From: an uncultured Clostridia bacterium
Lineage (GTDB): Bacteria > Bacillota > Clostridia > Oscillospirales > Ruminococcaceae
Length of the DNA stretch: 11,540 bases
Assembly: GCA_937893735.1 (NCBI GenBank)
Contig: CALBGD010000177.1
Location: 1-11,540 of the forward strand
Reading direction: 5' to 3'
Shown: positions 5,496-11,540 of the stretch, one piece after another
Layout: each line of letters opens with the position of its first letter
Position numbering within the stretch: position 1 is the stretch's first letter
Program-made: the position numbers and the translations under genes
The notes under the pieces: generated by a model
Databases searched by the model: none
Told to the model about the DNA's origin: nothing
Seen by the model: only the letters and a program-made list of their open reading frames with translations

Positions 5496-6752
5496 TTACT
5501 TAGCGCGCTTTTTGGAGAGAAGAGCCATTGCGCCGGCTCCAAGCGCTATCGCTATGAAAGCGGAAACGCCCTCTGCGCCTGTCTCAGGATTCCTGGAGGT
5601 GCTGTTATCCTCTGCGGTATCTTCCTCTGCGGAGCCTGACTCTTCGGAAGCGTCATCGCTGCGCTTGATGTAGCTTATCTCGCCGCCGTCGGCATAAAGT
5701 GTGAGCACAAGATCACCGTTGTCGTTGGTTTTCAGGGTGTAGTCTGCCGACTCAGCCTCGTAAGCCTCGTTGTCGTAGGCAACGTAGGTTCCCTCGCCGT
5801 CGCCCTTTTCGCCGCTGTCGAACATATAAGCGCTGAAATCACGGGTCTTTTCGCCGTTCATGTAGGTCTCGCCGTGACCGTCCTCGCCGATATTAAAGTA
5901 AAGCTCAGTATCTGCGTAAGCGTCGCCGAAAGCGCTGAGGTCAGCGTCCCATGTTCCTACAAGCGCGGAAATCTGCGCAAGGGAGCTTTCGGTGCGGCTG
6001 GAGAAGTCCATGTTTTCAAGGCAGAACAGCGATATGCAGCTGTCGATGGTCTGGACGCTTGCGTCTGCGTCTATTCCGGCGCTGAGCCAGTAAGCATACT
6101 TGCCCTTGAAATAGCCCTGGAGCTCGTCAAGGTCGCTGCCATAGCGGAATTCTATGTGATATGTTGCGTCCATCGTATCGTCGCGGAAGAAGAAATAGTT
6201 GAATTCGCCCGCTTCATCGGTGCTCTTGTAAACGTCGCAGAAGAACGACGGATCCATTTCTACGCCGCCCCAGTTGAGGGTCTCGCCGTCGCCTACCTTG
6301 TACTGACCGATGTACTCGTATGTGTGGGTGGATTCCGTGCCGTCGGTGAGTCTGATGACTGCGGTGTCGTCCCTGAATGTAAACTGCTGTGCGCCGTTTA
6401 TGTACCAGCAGTCAAATGTCGGCACTCCGGTCTCGGCGATCCTGTCTATCGCTTCCTGACCGTAATACGGAGAGCTGATGGAGCCCTTCAGGGAAGCCGC
6501 GGCGTCATCTGCGTTGTCCTCGCCGACAACTGCGGCACAGTATTTTTCCCAGAGGGGATCGTACTTTTCGTCCAGAATGGTGTCGAAAAGGTTGTTGTAG
6601 GTTATCCCGTTTTCTCCGGCGATCTCCGGCCAGATACCGGTCTCTCCGGATCCGGTTTCCGCTTCGCTGGTCGCTGCGCCCGCGCTTACAGCAACGGAGG
6701 AGAGGATAACTCCTGCGGCTAATGCCGATGTCATTTTCTTGATGAATTTCAT
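5496..6752 (-). CDS. Secreted ZinT/YodA-like calycin protein with C-terminal NPETG anchor-like tail
   Basis: The 418-residue protein starts with a signal peptide (MKFIKKM, hydrophobic 8-23, likely cleavage near A24-G-A-A). Residues about 51-253 resemble the ZinT/YodA metal-binding calycin domain: LFDTILDEKYDPLWEKY at the start, a Thr-rich strand HTYEYIGQYKV (143-153), and FFFRDDTMDATYHIEFRYGS (187-206). Of the His-x-His pair expected in zinc-binding ZinT, only His199 is seen, so metal ligation is uncertain. A second beta-rich module (about 263-366, opening VGTWDADLSAF) follows, then an acidic Ser/Glu/Asp linker (367-385), NPETG at 388-392, a hydrophobic stretch and a KKRAK tail, the layout of a sortase-type wall-sorting signal. 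The ribosome site is weak (AAAGGG about 8 nt upstream). The leader has two GTTAG-type palindromes. A terminator follows. The role is inferred as an extracytoplasmic metal- or ligand-binding surface protein. Confidence 0.78.
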   Translation of the reverse strand: MKFIKKMTSALAAGVILSSVAVSAGAATSEAETGSGETGIWPEIAGENGITYNNLFDTILDEKYDPLWEKYCAAVVGEDNADDAAASLKGSISSPYYGQEAIDRIAETGVPTFDCWYINGAQQFTFRDDTAVIRLTDGTESTHTYEYIGQYKVGDGETLNWGGVEMDPSFFCDVYKSTDEAGEFNYFFFRDDTMDATYHIEFRYGSDLDELQGYFKGKYAYWLSAGIDADASVQTIDSCISLFCLENMDFSSRTESSLAQISALVGTWDADLSAFGDAYADTELYFNIGEDGHGETYMNGEKTRDFSAYMFDSGEKGDGEGTYVAYDNEAYEAESADYTLKTNDNGDLVLTLYADGGEISYIKRSDDASEESGSAEEDTAEDNSTSRNPETGAEGVSAFIAIALGAGAMALLSKKRAK

Positions 6753-6778
6753 GCTTGTTGCCCTTTCTTTTTTTATTT

Positions 6779-6794
6779 GTTAGTCAAAACTAAC
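6779..6794. promoter_or_regulatory. GTTAG-N6-CTAAC operator-like palindrome, promoter-distal copy, ZinT-like gene
   Basis: GTTAGT (6779-6784) and ACTAAC (6789-6794) are exact inverted copies around CAAA. The site lies in the leader, 26 bp upstream of the ATG at 6752. Fourteen bases (6781-6794) recur as an exact inverted copy at 6813-6826. Confidence 0.72.
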
Positions 6795-6811
6795 TTACAC
6801 CTGAACCGTTT

Positions 6812-6828
6812 GGTTAGTTTTGACTACC
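6812..6828. promoter_or_regulatory. Imperfect GTTAG-type palindrome at the +1 of the ZinT-like gene
   Basis: GGTTAGT (6812-6818), TTTG, then ACTACC (6823-6828), which lacks one A for a perfect right half. It spans the predicted transcription start near 6827. Bases 6813-6826 are the exact reverse complement of 6781-6794, so the pair could act as two operators or, in RNA, as a 14-bp stem with an 18-nt loop. Confidence 0.62.
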
Positions 6829-6833
6829 CTGAT

Positions 6834-6862
6834 ATTCTATCACTATTTTTTCATCTTGTCAA
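6834..6862 (-). promoter_or_regulatory. Sigma-A promoter for the ZinT-like gene
   Basis: On the minus strand TTGACA (6857-6862), 17 bp, and TAGAAT (6834-6839, five of six bases) preceded by TGA. It lies 40 bp past the stop of the upstream membrane-protein gene with no terminator between, so read-through from that gene is also possible. Confidence 0.83.
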
Positions 6863-6902
6863 TAACGTAATTCAAATCTGGGAAAAAAGTGATAATTTGA
6901 TT

Positions 6903-7517
6903 TCATATCAGGAATATCAGTCCAAGGAACATTATTGCTCCTGCGATATTGCCCTTTGCAGGCAGCTTTGTGGGAAGCAGAAGTATCATAATTACAAGCG
7001 TGTTGAATATGCACGCCCATGCCGGAAGAGAAGTGCCTCCGGATACTATCATAACGAACAGGGTCACCACGAATCCCAGCAGACCTGCATAGCCTGCAAA
7101 CATCGGAGCGATGGTCTTTTTCTGGAATTCCAGAACGGCGTCCCGCACTTCGCCCGTCCTGCCTAGCCGTATGTATATCCATTCTATCGCTCCGAATAAA
7201 ACATGATGCGCTGTTATAGGGATAAGATACAGCGCCGCGCAGATAAGCATAATTATGGCGGCAGGTCTTGAAAATTCCCTTATCCATGCGCTCAGTCCAA
7301 TGTAACCGAAGCTGAACAGGGTTATCGCCAGCACTCCGAGAAGCATTGAAGCAAGCGGGAATGAAAGCGGCATATCCGCAAACATAGCCGACATCTTTCC
7401 GGCGTCTTTGATGTTCTTCATATCAAGACGCCCCTTTTTGGAATACCCAAGCAGGCAGTCTGTAACTCCGCACAGAATGTGCCCTGTTATTGCTGATAGT
7501 AACGCTATTTTGATCAT
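6903..7517 (-). CDS. Polytopic membrane protein, DUF6796-like
   Basis: The 204-residue product has about six hydrophobic segments (roughly 4-24, 55-78, 86-109, 138-159, 164-182 and 187-204), with a basic cytoplasmic-looking stretch SKKGRLDMKNIKDAGK at 26-41. The opening (LLSAITGHILCGVTDCLLGY, then GRLDMKNI) resembles uncharacterised Clostridia membrane proteins that I recall as DUF6796; this family label is from memory and moderate in certainty. His104 and His105 (ITAHHVLFGA) and Glu112 lie near membrane segment ends and could be functional. The start at 7517 has GAGGT at 7526-7530 with an 8-nt spacer. It has its own promoter and a GTTAG-N6-CTAAC palindrome in its leader, which ties its control to that of the next gene (ZinT-like), the thiazoline hydrolase family gene and enolase. 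No terminator follows it. Confidence 0.75.
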   Translation of the reverse strand: MIKIALLSAITGHILCGVTDCLLGYSKKGRLDMKNIKDAGKMSAMFADMPLSFPLASMLLGVLAITLFSFGYIGLSAWIREFSRPAAIIMLICAALYLIPITAHHVLFGAIEWIYIRLGRTGEVRDAVLEFQKKTIAPMFAGYAGLLGFVVTLFVMIVSGGTSLPAWACIFNTLVIMILLLPTKLPAKGNIAGAIMFLGLIFLI

Positions 7518-7541
7518 TTTACCATACCTCGCCCAATGCTT

Positions 7542-7557
7542 GTTAGATTGTACTAAC
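7542..7557. promoter_or_regulatory. GTTAG-N6-CTAAC operator-like palindrome, polytopic membrane-protein leader
   Basis: GTTAG (7542-7546) and CTAAC (7553-7557) around ATTGTA. It lies about 38-53 nt downstream of the predicted transcription start and 24 bp upstream of the ATG at 7517. Confidence 0.68.
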
Positions 7558-7601
7558 TCAGTTTTTTAAAATGAGCCGCCCTCAGGCAACCTATCAGGTG
7601 T

Positions 7602-7630
7602 ATTATATCATAAAATCAGATTTTTTACAA
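7602..7630 (-). promoter_or_regulatory. Sigma-A promoter for the polytopic membrane-protein gene
   Basis: On the minus strand TTGTAA (7625-7630, four of six bases), 17 bp, and TATAAT (7602-7607) preceded by TGA. It starts 14 bp beyond the terminator of the three-gene operon upstream. Confidence 0.75.
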
Positions 7631-7643
7631 GTATGCAGAGTGG

Positions 7644-7681
7644 AAAAATCGCTGCAAAAGCGGTCATGCAATTGCAGCGAT
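7644..7681 (-). terminator. Intrinsic terminator after the Fe-S reductase/ECF/DUF1893 operon
   Basis: A perfect 10-bp stem ATCGCTGCAA/TTGCAGCGAT (7648-7657 with 7672-7681) closes a 14-nt loop, and the minus-strand transcript runs into five T (7644-7648). It begins 6 bp past the end of the DUF1893 gene at 7687. Confidence 0.85.
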
Positions 7682-7686
7682 ATGTG

Positions 7687-8109
7687 TTATGAGTTTTGCT
7701 TTTTCATTTCCTCGATACACTGACGGAGCGCGGCATAACCGGTCTCAGGGTCGTCAATATCGGAAACAGTCTTTTCCATCGGGCAGATATTGGTCCCGCT
7801 TCGGTTGACTATCCTTTCGGTCAGGAGGTCGTAGGTGCAGGGGATACCATGCTTTTCAAGAAGATCCTTTCCGGCTCGTGACATCGTTTTCGCGTGCACG
7901 CAGACGATACCAGCCTTTACAAACAGCATTGCCGCGGCTTTTCCGACTATCACATCGGCGGCGGAATATCCGGAAAGATCCCTGCCCTCCGCAATGAATC
8001 CCATCATCGGGGAAATTCCCCTGCCGTCGCCGGTGAATATCTCACCGTCCCTGCAAAGGGCTATGGAATGACCGCTGAGGGCTTTTTTCGCAAGCTCGAT
8101 ATCAGTCAT
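7687..8109 (-). CDS. DUF1893 domain protein
   Basis: The 140-residue protein fits the whole length of the DUF1893 family (the fold of Thermotoga TM1506, related to the cytidine-deaminase fold; no established reaction). Recognisable family stretches are an N-terminal IALCRDGEIFTGDGRGISPM (16-35), AADVIVGKAAAMLFVKAG (50-67), LEKHGIP (84-90) and NRSGTNICPMEKTVSDIDDP (102-121). The zinc-binding His/Cys pattern of true deaminases is not obvious, though Cys19, Cys70, Cys91 and Cys109 are present. No signal peptide or membrane segment is seen. The gene overlaps the 3' end of the ECF S-component gene by 8 bp (start 8109, upstream stop 8102-8104), with AAAGGA at 8118-8123 inside that gene, so translation is probably coupled. 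It is the last gene of the operon and is followed by a terminator. Confidence 0.87.
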   Translation of the reverse strand: MTDIELAKKALSGHSIALCRDGEIFTGDGRGISPMMGFIAEGRDLSGYSAADVIVGKAAAMLFVKAGIVCVHAKTMSRAGKDLLEKHGIPCTYDLLTERIVNRSGTNICPMEKTVSDIDDPETGYAALRQCIEEMKKQNS

Positions 8110-8686
8110 TCGCGCCGTCCTTTATCATGAGCTTCCTGAGAAGAATGATGATCCCCGGAACCAGCACAGCCTGAACTGCAAGTCCGATAAAGCCTGTCTG
8201 TATCTGCCCCCAGATCGTGGCGGGGGTGAACGGAGAAATGCTCTGGGTCAGCGCGATAAGTCCCATGAATGCGGCTCTGCCGGCAATCTGCGCGGAGATG
8301 ACCGCAGGGAACGCCCAAAGTGCGTTGCAGGATATTTTCTTGGTGAACAGCCCGGAGACCGCCGCGAAAACCGCGAGCTCAGCCATCATAAACGGGAGCC
8401 TTGCCGCCGCGGGCATCGCGCTTCCCGCCGCAGAGGTGATAACGAAGCTTACCAGCGGAGAAAGAACTCCCACGGCAAGACCCCACTTAGAGCCAAGCAG
8501 GCAGCCGCCTATCAGCACCGGGAGGTACATCGGAAGCCACTGTACGCCGCCCGGCTGACCCAGCGCGAGATGTACCAGCTGCGGAAGCACCACCGCCAGA
8601 GCGATCAGCCCGGCGGAGATCAGGGACTTTACAGCTATTTTCTTTCCGTATGAAATATTGCGGTATGTAAGTGCATTTTCCAGCAT
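8102..8686 (-). CDS. ECF transporter S component (substrate-specific membrane subunit)
   Basis: The 194-residue protein has about five to six hydrophobic segments (roughly 18-42, 50-66, 68-88, 98-114, 123-147 and 162-184) and the family-typical stretch LPQLVHLALGQPGGVQWLPM (34-53) followed by YLPVLIGGCLLGSKWGLAVG. S components bind a vitamin, cofactor precursor or similar micronutrient and use a shared ATPase/EcfT module for uptake. No EcfA or EcfT gene is present here, so it would be a group II type using a module encoded elsewhere. The substrate cannot be assigned from the sequence alone. The start at 8686 has a perfect AGGAGG (8694-8699, 7-nt spacer) that overlaps the stop of the upstream Fe-S reductase gene, and its own 3' end overlaps the DUF1893 gene. 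Confidence 0.85.
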   Translation of the reverse strand: MLENALTYRNISYGKKIAVKSLISAGLIALAVVLPQLVHLALGQPGGVQWLPMYLPVLIGGCLLGSKWGLAVGVLSPLVSFVITSAAGSAMPAAARLPFMMAELAVFAAVSGLFTKKISCNALWAFPAVISAQIAGRAAFMGLIALTQSISPFTPATIWGQIQTGFIGLAVQAVLVPGIIILLRKLMIKDGAND

Positions 8687-8698
8687 AGTGTTTCCTCC

Positions 8699-9805
8699 TT
8701 AGTGCTCGAATGTCTTTGCCACGCTTACAAGAAGCTCGCGGATAGGCAGGTGCTGCGGGCATATCTTCTCGCATTTTCCACATTTGATACAATCGGAAGC
8801 CTTTCCGCCCTGCTTGGTGTAAACCTCGGAATAGTAGTAATCCGGGTTCCAGTCGTGGGTGATCTCCTTTGTGTTCATGCAGGAGAACAGGTCGGGAATT
8901 GATATCTTCTTCGGACAGCCTGCAACACAGTAGCGGCACGCTGTGCAGGATATCAGCTTCTTGGAATGGAGTATCTCCACGACCTTGTTTACCGCCGCGA
9001 GCTCAGTTTCATTAAGCGGCTTGAAGTCCTTCATATAGCTGATGTTATCCTCAAGCTGGGCGAGGTCGCTCATTCCGGAAAGGACGCACAGCATTCCGTC
9101 AAAGCCTGCCGCGAAGCGCACCGCATAGCTTGCCGTGCTGCCGCCGTGCAGGTCCTCGAGCACTTTCTTGGCTTCTGCCGGCATATTTACGAGGTTTCCG
9201 CCCTTGACCGGCTCCATTACCAGAACCGGCTTGCCGAACTTACGACAGACCTCGTATACCTTGCGGCTCTGTACTGCCGGGTCGTTGTAGTCAAGGTAGT
9301 TGAACTGTATCTGTACGACCTCTATCTGCGGATATTCAGTGAGTATCTGCTCCAGGACTTCGGCGGTGTCGTGGAACGAAATCCCGAAGTGCTTTATCTT
9401 GCCCTCGGCTTTCAGCTCCAGCGCCGTTTCGTACGCCCTGCACGCCTTGAATTTCGGGTAATTCCCGGCTCCCTGAGCGTGCATTAGGTAGAAGTCAAAG
9501 TAATCCACGCCGCACCATTTGAGCTGGTTCTCAAAGAACGGGCGGATATCCTCCTGCTTGCTGAAGTAGCTGTCGGTGAGCTTGTCCGTGAGTATGTAGC
9601 TCTCCCGGGGATAGCGGCTTGTAAGGCAGGAGCGTATCGCGGTCTCGCTCTGGCCGCCGATATATCCGTGCGCAGTGTCGAAGTAGTTGAAGCCCTCCCC
9701 GATGAATCTGTCGATCATCTTGCAGAACTGCGGCTCGTCAACTTTGCCGTCCTTCATTGGAAGCCGCATACAGCCGAATGCCAGTTTTTTCTTTACGTTT
9801 TCCAT
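8699..9805 (-). CDS. Aldo/keto reductase with C-terminal double 4Fe-4S domain
   Basis: The 368-residue protein joins an aldo/keto reductase barrel (about 1-275) to a ferredoxin-like tail (about 280-355), the COG1453 type of predicted oxidoreductase. The tetrad is complete: Asp43 and Tyr48 in YFDTAHGYIG, Lys75 in LTDKLTD and His109 in FYLMHAQG. The tail has two C-x2-C-x2-C-x3-C-P motifs: Cys287/290/293/297 and Cys339/342/345/349, enough ligands for two 4Fe-4S clusters. This suggests electron exchange with ferredoxin-like partners as well as, or instead of, nicotinamide-dependent chemistry. It is cytoplasmic, with no signal peptide. The start at 9805 has a perfect AAGGAGGT (9811-9818). It is the first gene of a tight operon: its stop overlaps the ribosome site of the ECF S-component gene. 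The substrate is unknown; the operon context hints at processing of an imported micronutrient. Confidence 0.92.
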   Translation of the reverse strand: MENVKKKLAFGCMRLPMKDGKVDEPQFCKMIDRFIGEGFNYFDTAHGYIGGQSETAIRSCLTSRYPRESYILTDKLTDSYFSKQEDIRPFFENQLKWCGVDYFDFYLMHAQGAGNYPKFKACRAYETALELKAEGKIKHFGISFHDTAEVLEQILTEYPQIEVVQIQFNYLDYNDPAVQSRKVYEVCRKFGKPVLVMEPVKGGNLVNMPAEAKKVLEDLHGGSTASYAVRFAAGFDGMLCVLSGMSDLAQLEDNISYMKDFKPLNETELAAVNKVVEILHSKKLISCTACRYCVAGCPKKISIPDLFSCMNTKEITHDWNPDYYYSEVYTKQGGKASDCIKCGKCEKICPQHLPIRELLVSVAKTFEH

Positions 9806-9835
9806 GGTGTACCTCCTTGGTTTCCTTAAGGTCTG

Positions 9836-9852
9836 AAGTCTTAGCCGGACTT
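9836..9852. repeat. 5-bp inverted repeat at the +1 of the Fe-S reductase operon
   Basis: AAGTC (9836-9840) and GACTT (9848-9852) flank TTAGCCG. The right end coincides with the predicted transcription start near 9852. The stretch TTAG-CCGGA-CTTAA (9841-9854) faintly recalls the GTTAG-N6-CTAAC motif but has the wrong spacing and sequence. Weak on its own. Confidence 0.3.
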
Positions 9853-9858
9853 AAATTT

Positions 9859-9887
9859 ATTATAACACCGGAATCCTGTTTTTTCAA
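9859..9887 (-). promoter_or_regulatory. Sigma-A promoter for the Fe-S reductase/ECF/DUF1893 operon
   Basis: On the minus strand TTGAAA (9882-9887), 17 bp, and TATAAT (9859-9864) preceded by TGT. The predicted start is near 9852, giving a leader of about 47 nt. No other promoter is seen within the three-gene operon. Confidence 0.82.
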
Positions 9888-10058
9888 TATGAACATCAGA
9901 CTTTTTTTTACGTCCGGATCAGACGCCTTACATATTTATACTATGTGGATCCTGAGTGCGAAACCGCATTGGAATGCGCCTTTGCAATATACTAAAGTTT
10001 ACTGTGTATTTGTTCATCATCACCAAACCTGTTGAAAGAATATCATGCGTTATGTCAC
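9888..10058. other. Non-coding spacer between divergent operon and enolase promoters
   Basis: No credible gene is seen here; the open frame that crosses it on the plus strand begins inside the reductase gene and has no ribosome site. The only structure noted is CGCATTGGAATGCG (9965-9978), a short inverted repeat with no T run after it. A T-rich run at 9901-9909 has no stem before it. Confidence 0.6.
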
Positions 10059-10087
10059 TTGCAATTTTCTGTGAAGTATGATATAAT
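10059..10087 (+). promoter_or_regulatory. Sigma-A promoter for enolase
   Basis: TTGCAA (10059-10064, four of six bases), 17 bp, and TATAAT (10082-10087) preceded by TGA. The predicted start is near 10094, directly at the first base of the GGTTAG-N6-CTAACC palindrome, and leaves a long leader of about 157 nt. Confidence 0.8.
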
Positions 10088-10093
10088 GACCGT

Positions 10094-10111
10094 GGTTAGA
10101 AAAGACTAACC
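10094..10111. promoter_or_regulatory. GGTTAG-N6-CTAACC operator-like palindrome at the enolase +1
   Basis: GGTTAG (10094-10099) and CTAACC (10106-10111) are exact inverted copies around AAAAGA. The site occupies about +1 to +18 of the enolase transcript, a position where a bound repressor would block initiation or early elongation. It is the same core as in three other leaders in the window. Confidence 0.72.

Positions 10112-11540
<1,429 letters not shown>

Noticed and set aside
5874..6722. A 282-codon open frame on the plus strand opposite the ZinT-like gene
   Set aside because: The minus-strand protein has a signal peptide, recognisable domains and an anchor-like tail. The plus frame shows no family features and no promoter.
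8966..9487. A 173-codon open frame on the plus strand opposite the Fe-S aldo/keto reductase
   Set aside because: It is a codon-bias shadow of the reductase and has no start signals.
9836..9852. A further member of the GTTAG-N6-CTAAC operator set at the Fe-S reductase operon
   Set aside because: Only TTAG and a shifted CTTAA are present, with different spacing; the dyad there is AAGTC/GACTT instead. It is listed as a weak repeat, not as a set member.
9901..9909. T-run near 9901-9909 as a terminator between the divergent units
   Set aside because: No stem precedes it on either strand, and both flanking genes are transcribed away from this region, so no terminator is needed.

Overview
The window looks like chromosomal DNA from a Gram-positive anaerobe of the class Clostridia, most likely a Ruminococcus-like member of the Oscillospiraceae. 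This is an inference from: strong GGAGG-type ribosome sites, compact intergenic spaces with U-tract terminators, a secreted protein with an NPETG sorting-like tail, an ECF vitamin-type transporter subunit, an aldo/keto reductase carrying two 4Fe-4S motifs, and mid-range GC. TGA is used as a normal stop. No tRNA, rRNA, CRISPR array, insertion sequence, phage gene or integrase was found.

Layout, left to right. (1) 1-889 (-): the N-terminal 296 residues of a secreted repeat-containing protein that runs off the left edge. (2) 1124-2101 and 2163-2672 (-): an alpha/beta hydrolase and a small membrane protein, probably one transcript from a perfect-consensus promoter with a 12-bp inverted repeat sitting on its -10/+1 region. 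(3) 2878-3717 (-): an aldo/keto reductase, divergent from a LysR-family regulator at 3861-4673 (+); their promoters overlap face to face through an 18-bp perfect palindrome. (4) 4681-5313 (-): an L-2-amino-thiazoline-4-carboxylate hydrolase family protein, convergent with the LysR gene. (5) 5496-6752 (-): a secreted ZinT-like protein with a wall-anchor-like tail. (6) 6903-7517 (-): a polytopic membrane protein. (7) 9805-7687 (-): a tight three-gene operon encoding an Fe-S aldo/keto reductase, an ECF transporter S component and a DUF1893 protein. (8) 10251-11540 (+): enolase, 430 codons visible and cut by the right edge.

Two regulatory patterns cross gene boundaries. First, all nine promoters I could place have a 17-bp spacer and an extended -10 (TGnTATAAT or TGATAGAAT). 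Second, a palindrome GTTAG-N6-CTAAC, or a close variant, occurs just downstream of four of these promoters: the thiazoline hydrolase family gene, the ZinT-like gene (two copies), the polytopic membrane protein gene and enolase. This suggests a shared repressor encoded outside the window, linking a glycolytic enzyme with surface and membrane proteins. I regard this as the most interesting signal here. I see no clear defence system or other wholly new multi-gene machine.
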